A DNA stretch of 7,782 bases from an uncultured Actinomycetes bacterium (GCA_937888775.1 CALAQT010000405.1:1-7782); one strand, 5' to 3'; shown: positions 1 to 6,122, counted from the first letter of the stretch. Notes: generated from the sequence alone by a model not told the origin. Translations and numbers: made by a program.

Positions 1-40
1 ACCCAGCCGAGCCGCTGACAGCCGCCGGCTTACCGCATCG

Positions 41-739
41 TTACGCGGAAAATGGGGCTAGCTCGCCGTGACCAAGGTACGCCACATGGTCGGCGTCACG
101 ACTTGCGCCTGACAGGGATTCCGCCGCGGCGGTTATGGCCGCGTCGTCGCCGTCGATTTCAGTCAGCACCACGCTGCACATGCTGCCCCCGGCGTTGAGC
201 ACTGCAAGCTCTTCTTCCAGCGCAACCTGGAACGCACGTCGGTTGAGCAATCCGGTCAGCGGATCCTGCTCAGACAGCGCCTGCAACTGGGCTGCATAGC
301 GCCGCAGCTCGCCCTCGGAGGTCTTGCGATCAGTGATGTCCTGGATCTGCGCGACAAAATGCTGCGGCTCGCTGGCGGCATCGCGCACGATCGTGACCGT
401 TAGAAGGCCCCACACGATCCCGCCGTCGGGCAGCAAGTACCGCTTGGATCGCTGGAAGCTGTCGATCTCGCCCACCAGCGCCTGCCGTCCTTGCTCGACG
501 TCCTCGGCCAGGTCATCGGGATGAGTCACCGCCTGGAACGAGCTGGCCAACAGCGTCTCAGCGTCGCGAGCCAGGAGCCGGCACAAAGCCGGGTTGACCG
601 CCAGGAAGCGCCCGTCGGGGGCTGTGAGCGCCATTCCGGTCGACGCCGCCTCAAACGCGTCGGCGAAGCGCGAATCCGCCTCAGCCAGCCGCTCCACGGT
701 CCGCCTGGATTCGCTCACATCACGCACAACCGACACCAC
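41..739 (-). pseudogene. Open segment of the sensor: complete PAS plus truncated GGDEF
   Basis: This is the longest open piece of the broken sensor, 232 codons. Residues 1-12 (SVVRDVSESRR) are the end of the preceding PAC motif, so the apparent start is not a true gene start. Residues 22-138 form a PAS domain, with PDGRFLAVNPALCRLLAR in the front half and IQDITDRK at its end. A short coiled-coil-like linker leads to DPLTGLLNRRAF (159-170), the classic beginning of a GGDEF domain. The middle of the domain is shorter than usual, and the active-site signature at 59-73 is GHGEL instead of GG(D/E)EF. The TAA at 41-43 is an artefact of a frameshift at 54-57: in the next frame the domain continues to the window edge (HFPRNDAVSRRLSAARLG). 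Confidence 0.75.
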
Positions 740-1025
740 ACCCGTCAGCTCGCCCCGTCATCACAGAGCGGCGCCTGACCGCAACCTCAACCAAGCTTCC
801 GTCCCGGCGCCGCTCCCGCGTCTTCAGCGACACCGACTTCCCCTCCCCCAGGGACCGCCGCTCGCCGGTCGCGTCATCGAGAACGCCGTCCGGTCCAAGC
901 AGCGCGGCCGACGCGCCGATCATCTCCTGCGCGCCGTAGCCATAGAGGCGCTCGGCGCCGCTGCGATGCACCGCCGCCAGCTCGATACGGCCTCCTCCGG
1001 TCAGCCGCTCAGCCCCGCCGGCCAC
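720..1025 (-). pseudogene. Open segment of the sensor: fused halves of two PAS domains
   Basis: The segment opens with the tail of PAS two (GGRIELAAVHRSG, residues 11-23). It passes without a stop straight into the middle of PAS three (AERLYGYGAQEMIGASAALL, residues 24-43), and then into a PAC end (RRRDGSLVEVAVRRRSVMTG). In intact tandem PAS proteins about 60-80 residues should separate these two motifs, so an in-frame deletion near 957 is inferred. The frame then runs into nonsense after VMTG. One base removed from the C run at 753-756 restores GELTGVVSVVRDVSES and continues into the downstream segment. The apparent start is internal. Confidence 0.65.
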
Positions 1026-1261
1026 AAAACGGCTGATGGTCGTGCGGTAACCCGCACGAAGGTCCTTCGGGAGCAGCAGCTCCGCGATATCAGCTCCACG
1101 GCCTCCTCGCGGGACCAGCCGAACATCGCCTCAGCCGCGCAATTCCAGCCGACGATCGGCCCGTCGGCCTCCATCATAACGAACGCCTCAACCGCCGCGT
1201 CGAGCAACGCGCCCAGACCGTCATCCGGGATCGCCCAATGATCCGACACATCGATCACCAC
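1001..1261 (-). pseudogene. Open segment of the sensor: front half of a PAS domain
   Basis: Residues 17-56 read as the start of a PAS domain: ALLDAAVEAFVMMEADGPIV, then GWNCAAEAMFGWSREEAVE. After that the frame becomes meaningless. Adding one base at the CC of 1096-1097 gives GADIAELLLPKDLRAGYRTT, the expected continuation, which joins the next segment. Upstream, the frame from 1509 to 1258 ends at VLRVDGLHSSARFAGPMIVG, a PAC-like end. One base added at 1261-1263 turns the junction into GVVIDVSDHWAI, the usual closing pattern of a PAS/PAC unit. The GTG at 1261 is therefore not a true start. Confidence 0.65.
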
Positions 1262-1602
1262 CCAACAATCATCGGCCCAGCGAACCGCGCGCTTGAATGC
1301 AAGCCGTCAACACGCAGCACGCTCGCTCCATCGTCACCCTCCCGCGCCACGCGAACGCTGCCGATCAAGGACGCGAAGCGCAGCCCCTGCACTGCATCAA
1401 CCGCCTCGATCAGCCGAACCTTGAAACGTCCGCCAGCGCCCCGTAGGAACTCGCGAGCGTCGACGGTCCATCCGGCGAATGCTCCACCGACATCACGCGA
1501 AACGGAACTTCAAGTAGCTCTCAGCGCACCTGTCGGAGAACTCTCACCGCTCGCGCGGCGGGATCCCATACCAATTCGCGATCATCGCTACAGACGCCAC
1601 TT

Positions 1603-1893
1603 TCATCGACCCAGCCCTCGACGCTCGAAGTCGATCGGGAGATCCCCGGCTAGCCGGAGTTGCAGCCGCGCTCTGGCGGCGCGCGCGATGCGGGCGGCTA
1701 GGTCGGCGTGCTGGTAGGACGCGAAGCGCCCCGATTTCATGAGGATCTCGCCGTTGTCATCGACGATCTGCCATTGAAAGCCGCCACCGATGCCCGCGCA
1801 GACGCAGAGCTCCGTCGGTGAATCCTCGCTAACGCTGCTCGCACGACGTGCGCGTCGACTGCAAGCGTCGACCTTCTTAGCTGCGGTGACCAT
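1603..1893 (-). CDS. Small YegP/DUF1508-like protein
   Basis: A 96-residue protein. Residues 39-72 (FQWQIVDDNGEILMKSG, then FASYQHADLAARIARAA) follow the YegP/DUF1508 pattern: an aromatic-rich strand, an NGE turn, a second strand ending in S, an aromatic-x-S step, then a short helix. In that family the unit often occurs as a tandem pair; here there is one, preceded by a basic, serine-rich tail (residues 1-25). The molecular role of the family is not settled, so no function is assigned. ATG at 1893 is chosen over TTG at 1899 because a GAGG lies 9 nt upstream of the ATG. It is transcribed toward the broken sensor, with about 90 bp between them. The family call rests on a pattern read by eye and could be wrong. 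Confidence 0.55.
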   Translation of the reverse strand: MVTAAKKVDACSRRARRASSVSEDSPTELCVCAGIGGGFQWQIVDDNGEILMKSGRFASYQHADLAARIARAARARLQLRLAGDLPIDFERRGLGR

Positions 1894-1972
1894 AGTCAAC
1901 CGCCTCTCTGCTCCTCTGACCGAAACCGTTGCTCACGAGCACGAAGAGCTGCCGCGCGCAAGCGTGCCGGTG

Positions 1973-1981
1973 ATTCTACCA
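1973..1981 (-). promoter_or_regulatory. Possible extended -10 promoter for the YegP-like gene
   Basis: The minus strand reads TGGTAGAAT, an extended -10 element (TGn plus a TATAAT-like hexamer). It sits about 80 nt upstream of the ATG at 1893. No good -35 is visible, which is acceptable for an extended -10. The call is weak, since such hexamers occur by chance. Confidence 0.25.
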
Positions 1982-2173
1982 GTTTCCGGCTCTGTGACTC
2001 AGGATTGACCGCGTCGTGTGTCGCACGTGCTCACCTGAGCACTCTTGGCAGCGAACGGCAGAGTGGTCCCCATGGTCGTGCGACGCGAGGACGCACATCG
2101 AGCTGCGAGATTCTCGAGCGATTCGATCGAGCTCGCCAAGGGCGGGCAGGGACGCGCTCAAGGCTTGGCGCAA
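1976..2173 (-). other. Doubtful small Cys/His-rich reading frame
   Basis: A 65-codon frame from a TTG at 2173. Residues 26-51 carry CVLASHDHGDHS and then CQECSGEH. This resembles the short zinc-binding C-x(n)-HDxGPH motifs seen in many small actinobacterial proteins. Against it: no ribosome binding site was seen, the start is TTG, the GC content of third codon positions is only moderate, and it would cover the probable promoter of the YegP-like gene. It may be chance or an eroded fragment. Confidence 0.2.
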
Positions 2174-2204
2174 CTATTGCTGGCTGGAGCCGTTTGAGCG
2201 ATAT

Positions 2205-2744
2205 ATGCCGCGGACGCTGAGGCTTGGTTTCTGTCGATTGGTCGCGTTGCTCGCGGTGGCAGGCGTCATGCTTGGCTTAGCGGGGACGCGGGCTTCTGCT
2301 GCGCTGTCGTGGCGGCTGGCCGGCCGGATTGACGCCGGCGCTCTTTGGGGGGTGTCGTGCCCGTCATCCTCGCTGTGCGTCGCGGTGAACGGCGCTGGCG
2401 AGGTGGTCACTACGAGGCATCCGGCTTTCGGTCGCTCAGCGTGGACCAGTGCCGCCGTGGACGGGAGCAACCATCTGGCCGGGGTCTCGTGTCCGTCACC
2501 GTCCTTGTGCGTCGCGGCAGACTGGGCGGGAAACGTGGTCACATCGACTGACCCAGCCGGCGGGACCGGCGCGTGGACGGTCGCCCATGTCGATGGCGCC
2601 AATGCCCTGTCCGGGATCTCATGCCCGTCGGTGTCCTTGTGCGTTACGGTGGACGAGGCAGGGAACGCGCTCACGTCAAGTAACCCCGCTGGCGTAGCGG
2701 GCGCCTGGACGTCTGAAGCTGCTGCTCGGCGAACTGAGCACTGA
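2205..2744 (+). CDS. Secreted protein with three SCPSxSLC repeats
   Basis: A 179-residue protein. Residues 1-32 are a signal peptide: basic MPRTLRLGFCR, a hydrophobic stretch LVALLAVAGVMLGLAG, and cleavage expected after ASA at 30-32. The rest is three repeats of 44 residues (49-80, 93-124 and 137-168 are the cores). Each begins G(V/I)SCPSxSLC, continues through AGN(V/A)(V/L)T and ends in a Trp, with VDGxN linkers. The two Cys in each unit (52/58, 96/102, 140/146) are spaced to form a disulphide outside the cell. Related actinobacterial proteins often carry more units and probably form a beta-propeller-like fold; three is few, and the end EAAARRTEH breaks off where another unit would begin. 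The start at 2205 is chosen because it gives a proper signal peptide; the frame is open further back to 2016. The ribosome binding site is weak (GAG at 2196). Function is unknown. Confidence 0.7.
   Translation: MPRTLRLGFCRLVALLAVAGVMLGLAGTRASAALSWRLAGRIDAGALWGVSCPSSSLCVAVNGAGEVVTTRHPAFGRSAWTSAAVDGSNHLAGVSCPSPSLCVAADWAGNVVTSTDPAGGTGAWTVAHVDGANALSGISCPSVSLCVTVDEAGNALTSSNPAGVAGAWTSEAAARRTEH
2349..2708 (+). repeat. Three 132-bp coding repeats
   Basis: Tandem units with cores at 2349-2444, 2481-2576 and 2613-2708, with starts exactly 132 bp apart. They encode the SCPSxSLC modules. The DNA has diverged between copies while the protein motif has been kept, which points to an old duplication held by selection. 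Confidence 0.7.
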
Positions 2745-2751
2745 TTGTCGG

Positions 2752-2838
2752 TCAGACCTTGCTCTGGCTGGGCGCAGGGACGAGCTGGGTGGCCAAGTCG
2801 GCCAGTTGCTCGGGCGTGAACGTCTGGGAGGTCATCAT
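2752..2838 (-). other. Very short reading frame, possible fragment
   Basis: Two consecutive ATGs (2838 and 2835) open a 28-codon frame ending in TGA: MMTSQTFTPEQLADLATQLV, then a Pro/Ser tail. TPEQLADLA is a common helix-start pattern at protein N-termini. It could be the front of a lost gene cut off by the same event that shortened the repeat protein on the other strand. No good ribosome binding site is seen. Nothing more can be said. Confidence 0.2.
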
Positions 2839-2850
2839 TTCGAGCTGAGG

Positions 2851-2879
2851 TTGTCGGCGCCGACGGCGGATGGGATACT
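2851..2879 (+). promoter_or_regulatory. Sigma-70-type promoter for the USP-like gene
   Basis: TTGTCG at 2851-2856 and GATACT at 2874-2879 are separated by exactly 17 bp. Both are good matches to housekeeping -35 and -10 elements. Transcription should start near 2886, leaving a leader of about 38 nt with the ribosome binding site properly placed. Confidence 0.5.
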
Positions 2880-2910
2880 CGCAACGCAGCCTATCGCCAC
2901 ATCGTCCGCT

Positions 2911-2915
2911 GGAGG
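2911..2915 (+). promoter_or_regulatory. Ribosome binding site fixing the GTG start at 2924
   Basis: GGAGG ends 8 nt before the GTG at 2924. It decides between that codon, an in-frame GTG at 2915 (which overlaps the site) and an ATG at 2870 that would lie upstream of the predicted transcript start. Confidence 0.65.
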
Positions 2916-2923
2916 TGAGTTAC

Positions 2924-3373
2924 GTGTCCGAGCCAGCCCACGTCCTCGTCGTCGCCCATCAAACGGCGGCAACCGCAGGTTTGCTCGCTGCGGTGGGCGA
3001 ACGCGCTCGCCGCAGCCCGGCCACTTTCCACCTAATAGTGCCTCGACAGCAGCACGGTATGCACAAGGTGGTCGATCCGCAGGACACCGGCGACAGCGAG
3101 GCGCGGGCCGTCCTCGTCGAGGCCCTGCCGATGCTGACCGCTGCTGCCGGCCACCCAGTCACCGGCAGCGTCGGTGACTCAGAGCCGCTGATGGCGATCC
3201 AGGACGCTATCCACCTCGGCAATTACGACGAGATCATCATCTCGACGCTGCCGAGACGGCTGTCGCGTTGGCTCAAGCTCGATTTGGTCAGCAAGAGCCG
3301 GAGTCTTGGGCTGCCGGTGACACATGTCGAGGACGCGAGTCGTGACCCGAGTGAGGTCGCCCCGGTCTCTTAG
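2924..3373 (+). CDS. Universal-stress-protein-like nucleotide-fold protein
   Basis: A 149-residue soluble protein that reads as one alpha/beta domain of the USP/HUP type. Strand one is HVLVVAHQTA (6-15), followed by a helix with GLLAAVGERARR. Strand two is FHLIVP (35-40), and a charged helix follows it (58-75). A GSVGDSEPLMAIQDAI segment (81-96) matches the G-D-P-x-x-A-I step of the family. YDEIIISTLPRRLSRWLKLDL (101-121) is the typical final strand and helix, then GLPVTHV (129-135). Members of this actinobacterial group lack an assigned reaction; a stress or nucleotide-binding role is inference from the fold. The classic ATP-binding G-2x-G-9x-G(S/T) motif is not evident, so ATP binding is doubtful. 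The gene stands alone with its own promoter, and its stop abuts the end of a fragment on the other strand. Confidence 0.7.
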   Translation: MSEPAHVLVVAHQTAATAGLLAAVGERARRSPATFHLIVPRQQHGMHKVVDPQDTGDSEARAVLVEALPMLTAAAGHPVTGSVGDSEPLMAIQDAIHLGNYDEIIISTLPRRLSRWLKLDLVSKSRSLGLPVTHVEDASRDPSEVAPVS

Positions 3374-3453
3374 CCGACGAACACCCGCTGGTAAGCGGCA
3401 CACCCGGCAAGGACGCCGACGACGGCAAGCGCTGAGGGGATCTCGATAGGATG
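3370..3453 (-). pseudogene. Possible C-terminal tail of a lost membrane protein
   Basis: A 27-codon stretch between two in-frame stops reads IEIPSALAVVGVLAGCAAYQ and then RVFVG. It is one hydrophobic helix with a polar end, typical of the last segment of a membrane protein. There is no start codon; it continues upstream only if the frame is shifted (VLERKRGSI, from 3476). Its TAA overlaps the stop of the USP-like gene. It may be chance, but codon use fits coding sequence. Confidence 0.25.
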
Positions 3454-3484
3454 CTACCGCGCTTGCGCTCGAGCACGTGACTGC

Positions 3485-3609
3485 GTGAGCACTCGCGTCA
3501 CCCCCCGGTTGGACGAGGCGCGAGCTTCGCCTCCGCGAGGATCGGCTCGAAAAGCTCGATCGGATTGCCGGCTGGCTAGCCGACCACGACGCGCTGACCG
3601 GCCGGTAAG
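3485..3609 (+). pseudogene. Remnant of a second GGDEF protein, N-terminal part only
   Basis: One frame reads ELRLREDRLEKLDRIAGWLA, then DHDALTGR and a stop. This is the coiled signalling helix followed by the first motif of a GGDEF domain ((D/H)D.LTGL.NRR), cut off exactly where the domain should begin. The GTG at 3485 opens a different frame (MSTRVTPRLDEAR) that would join this helix with a single-base shift near 3525. None of the catalytic part of the domain follows. It cannot belong to the sensor at 1-1509, which is on the opposite strand and has its own copy of this motif. Confidence 0.5.
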
Positions 3610-3796
3610 GCACGATTGCAGTCAGACGCCATTCCCGCGTTGCCCGGTGAGCCGAGCGGCGGTGGAATCCGTCATGTAGTCGCTCAGCGGGAAGCGCTCG
3701 AGACGGTAGACGCCGATCTGCTGGTCGCTGTCGGACCGGGAAGCCACCTGATCGCTGGCAACATCTCCAGCGGCGTTTAGACCGAGGCTGGAGCGC
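3610..3796. other. Non-coding or eroded gap with scraps of reading frames
   Basis: No gene can be supported. On the plus strand a frame without a start reads EALETVDADLLVAVGPGSHL and stops at 3780. On the minus strand one reads QQIGVYRLERFPLSDYMTDS and stops near 3630. Either could be an eroded fragment. A 7-bp inverted repeat (CTCCAGC at 3765-3771, GCTGGAG at 3787-3793) lies just past the end of permease 2, but it has a 15-nt loop and no T run, so it is not called as a terminator. A near-repeat of a permease motif lies at 3754-3775. Confidence 0.4.
3754..3775. repeat. Near-identical copy of a 22-bp permease segment
   Basis: Bases 3754-3775 match 3986-4007 at 20 of 22 positions. The second copy lies inside permease 2, where the minus strand encodes PLEIFPA. 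The first copy lies just outside the gene and would encode PLEMLPA. Since PLE(I/M)(F/L)P is a conserved spot in this permease family, this may be a scrap of another permease copy. A chance match in GC-rich DNA is possible. Confidence 0.35.
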
Positions 3797-4966
3797 CTAC
3801 CCGCCGGGCGCGACCAGCGTGAGGCGCAGGCGCCATCCCGCGAGCGCGGTCAGCGCCACGGCGAACGCCAACAGGACGGCGATATCGGGCACGACGGAGG
3901 CGAGATCGCCACCGTGTGACAGCAGCTTTGAGAAGGCATCGTTGGCCCACCCGTGCGGGGTGATGTGAGCAACTGTGCGCGCCGTGCTGGGAAGATCTCC
4001 AGCGGCGCCATTGAGCCGCCGAGCGCGGCGAGTCCGAGGCCGAGCAGCAGCGCTACCGGCCCGGCTTGCTGCTCGGTCGCGAACAGGGTTCCCAGCAGCA
4101 TCGCCGCGCCGGTGCTGACCAGGGAGAAGGCGAGGATGACCGCTGCGGTGCCGAGTGGGTCGCCCCAGTTGACCCCGAACAGGATCAGCGATCCGAGCAC
4201 GATGATGAGCGCCTGCAGAAGGGCGATCGCCAGCCGACCGAGGAGCTGTCCGGCGATGAGGGTTCGGGGCGAGGTCGGGGTCGACAGGATGCGGCGGGCA
4301 ATGCCGAGCCGGCGGGTCTCGATCAGCCACGCGGCTCCATTGAGGGAGTTGAGGAAGATGAACAGCAACAGTTGCGTGCTGGCGCCGGAGCTGAACCGCC
4401 CGGCCGCCGAGGTGTAGGCACCGCCATCAGGTGCTGTCAAGCGGACCTCAACCAACGGCGTCATCGCGGCTGCGGCGTGCGCACGCCCTAACGCGTTCGG
4501 AAAGGATGTGTGCAATTCGCGCTCTAGGACTTGCGCCGCGGCTATCGTCCGGGCTTGGTCCGCGGCGACCGACTGCACCGTCGCCTGAAGCTGCTGGGCT
4601 TCGGAGTTGGGCCGCGCGAAGTAGCCGAGCGTGACGCTTTTGCCGTCGCCCAAGCGTGCGTCGTAGCTCGCCGAAATCAGCAGGCCGGCATCGAGATCCC
4701 CGCGCGCAACGGCCTTCTGCAATGCGGATGCGCTCGTGTATCGGAGCACCTCGGTCGACGGTCGCTCGGCGAGCGTGCCGACGAACTGTCGCGCAAGCTT
4801 GCCGCTCGAGCCACCGAGCACACCGATTCGCGCCTTCTGGGAGGCGGCCGAACGCGGCGCCCAGCAACAGAATGATCAGCATTGGCAACACGAACAGGAA
4901 GAACACATTCGCCCGCCAGCGAAGCAGCCTGCGGACCTCAGTCGCGGCGATCGTGATCATCCTCAT
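3797..4966 (-). pseudogene. ABC-2 type permease 2, broken by two frameshifts
   Basis: Three frames make up one ABC-2 family membrane protein of about 389 codons, the same size as its neighbour permease 1. From the ATG at 4966 it reads MRMITIAATEVRRLLRWRAN and then the first membrane helix (FFLFVLPMLIILLLGAAFG). A frameshift near 4840-4849 moves to the frame that holds the extracytoplasmic region and the middle helices (3850-4821). Near 3977-3982 a missing base shifts to a third frame carrying TVAHITPHGWANDAFSKLL, the final helix and the natural end RLRLTLVAPGG. The cytoplasmic loop ETRRLGIARRILSTPTSP matches the coupling loop of permease 1. The gene should form the export channel as a heterodimer with permease 1. 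Its ATG overlaps the permease 1 stop (ATGA), a sign of translational coupling. As written it gives only a 5' fragment. Confidence 0.8.
3850..4821 (-). pseudogene. Longest open segment of permease 2
   Basis: An open frame of 323 codons holds the extracytoplasmic domain and the central membrane helices: FLNSLNGAAWLI, LLGRLAIALLQALIIVLGSL, AAVILAFSLVSTGAAMLLGT, and LLLGLGLAALGGSMAPLEIF. After FPAR it becomes out-of-frame sequence (RAQLLTSPRTGG and on to the stop). The apparent start at 4821 is internal, since VLGGSSGKLARQF follows directly from the first helix once the upstream shift is repaired. Confidence 0.7.
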
Positions 4967-6120
4967 CGCTCCACCAGCCTGTCGACGCGCGCGAAAGCAA
5001 GCGAACCGGTGATGAGCGCGAATGCGAGCATCGCCGCCACCGGGCCGAGGACTGCGCTGGGTCCCGCGCCCCCGGTCATGTTCTCGATCCCGCGCAGAAA
5101 CCAAGCCTGCGGTGTGGCAAGGCCGAGGGCGGCGAGCAACCCTCCGGCTTGGGCGACGGGGAAGAACGTGCCGCCGAGCATCCCGAGCACAAGCGCGACC
5201 ATCCCCTGCCAGGACTGTGCCTGGTCGGGAGTGCGCGCCAGCGTCGCCACGAGCGCCATCGCGCACGTCGCCGCGGCCACGCCGGCGGCGATCAGCATCG
5301 CCACCCCGAGCGCGTTGCCCCAGTGGGCGGAAATCAGCAAGTGCGTCGCGACCGCGAGCACGACCATGCTCGCGAACCCGAGCACCAAGCTCGTGATCAG
5401 CTTGCCACCGAGCACGGCGCCGCGATGGATCGGCGCGACCAGCATCCGCGCGAGCGTCCCGTCGCGACGTTCCTCGAGCACGCTGGAGATCCCGAACTGG
5501 ACGGTGAAGAACAGGAAGAACACCGCCATCCCCGCCGCATAGAAGGTGCCGGCGTCGAGCTGACGATTCTTGGTCGAAACGTCGGTGATCGCGATCGGAG
5601 TTACCGTCGCCGCCGACAGGGAGGCGGTGATCCTCGCTTGGAGCGCGGCGGTGAGCGCGATCCGCTCGGCATCGACCCGATCGGCGAAAGAGCGCGCGAT
5701 CGACTCAGCGACCTGGGCCCCGATCGACGCATCGACGCTGCCGAGCACCGTGACGCCTGGCGAGCGCCTGAGCCCGATCAAGGGCACCGACGCCCCGCGT
5801 GCCACCACGAACGTCGCCGCCACCTTGTCCTGGTCGGCGTCGTTGCGCCCGGCAGCGACGGTCGGCTCGCGGCGGATCGTTATCAGCCCGCTGCGCTCCA
5901 GCGGCGCAAGAGCGTCGCTGACGAACGCCTTCGACACCGGTCCGTGGTCCTGATCGACCAGGCCGAATGTGAACGTGACTCGTCCACTGATCGCGTCGTG
6001 GAAGATCAGGCCGAAGATCGACGCGAGCACGAGCGGTACGACGATCGCGGTGAGCAGCGCGGAGCGATCGCGCAGCCGCTGTCGGAGATCCTTGCTCGCG
6101 ATGATGAATGCCGCACGCAC
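4963..6120 (-). CDS. ABC-2 type permease 1
   Basis: An intact 385-residue membrane protein of the ABC-2 export family, of the layout with one N-terminal helix, a large outer domain and five more helices. The first helix is about 21-40 (ALLTAIVVPLVLASIFGLIF), the outer domain 41-188, then helices near 191-212, 241-263, 270-294, 306-325 and 357-377. The cytoplasmic coupling loop EERRDGTLARMLVAPI (216-231) follows the second helix, as in NatB- and YhgE-like exporters. With permease 2 it would form a channel driven by the ATPase encoded just upstream. The start is GTG at 6120, 2 nt after the ATPase stop; the stop TGA overlaps the ATG of permease 2. The substrate cannot be told from sequence; relatives move drugs, antibiotics, ions or lipids. 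It is the only undamaged gene of the cassette. Confidence 0.85.
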   Translation of the reverse strand: MRAAFIIASKDLRQRLRDRSALLTAIVVPLVLASIFGLIFHDAISGRVTFTFGLVDQDHGPVSKAFVSDALAPLERSGLITIRREPTVAAGRNDADQDKVAATFVVARGASVPLIGLRRSPGVTVLGSVDASIGAQVAESIARSFADRVDAERIALTAALQARITASLSAATVTPIAITDVSTKNRQLDAGTFYAAGMAVFFLFFTVQFGISSVLEERRDGTLARMLVAPIHRGAVLGGKLITSLVLGFASMVVLAVATHLLISAHWGNALGVAMLIAAGVAAATCAMALVATLARTPDQAQSWQGMVALVLGMLGGTFFPVAQAGGLLAALGLATPQAWFLRGIENMTGGAGPSAVLGPVAAMLAFALITGSLAFARVDRLVER

Positions 6121-6122
6121 GC

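Larger units (their letters stand above)
1..1509 (-). pseudogene. Decayed multi-PAS sensor with degenerate GGDEF domain, runs off left edge
   Basis: Several reading frames on this strand together spell one membrane-less signalling protein: the PAC end of one PAS domain (1258-1509), the front of a second PAS (about 1010-1240), the back half of a third (about 740-957), a complete fourth PAS (about 326-676) and the start of a GGDEF domain (from 265 to the edge). The frames join if single bases are corrected at 1261-1263, 1096-1097, 753-756 and 54-57, each a run of G or C. Between the second and third PAS the frame is continuous, but the back of one domain and the front of the next are missing, so a deletion fused them near 957. 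Such proteins normally sense a ligand or redox state through PAS and make or bind cyclic di-GMP. Here the GGDEF signature reads GHGEL, so no cyclase activity is expected even after repair. A start may be the ATG at 1493, which lies in a different frame from the 1258-1509 segment. Pseudogene is preferred to sequencing error because of the deletion. Confidence 0.8.
1894..2204. other. Divergent intergenic region, about 310 bp
   Basis: This stretch lies between two divergently transcribed genes, so it should hold both promoters. Only the minus-strand extended -10 at 1973-1981 stands out; no clear promoter was found for the plus-strand gene at 2205. It also contains a minus-strand frame (1976-2173) rich in Cys and His, listed separately as uncertain. 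No terminator or repeat is visible. Confidence 0.5.

Noticed and set aside
594..1241. A 215-codon plus-strand frame
   Set aside because: It lies opposite the PAS segments, is dominated by Ser, Arg and Ala with no domain, and is explained by the high GC of the minus-strand gene.
2174..2884. A 236-codon minus-strand frame
   Set aside because: It is antisense to the repeat protein. Its own repeats merely mirror the 132-bp repeats, and it has no signal peptide or known motif.
3382..3397. Small hairpin after the USP-like gene (CCGCT with AGCGG) as a terminator
   Set aside because: A 5-bp stem without a T tract is too weak in GC-rich DNA.
3765..3793. Inverted repeat CTCCAGC/GCTGGAG as a terminator after permease 2
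   Set aside because: The stem is only 7 bp with a 15-nt loop and no following T run on either strand.
4448..5266. A 272-codon minus-strand frame read as one protein
   Set aside because: Only the internal part from the ATG at 4966 to about 4850 is real, as the first helix of permease 2. The rest is out-of-frame sequence of permeases 1 and 2.
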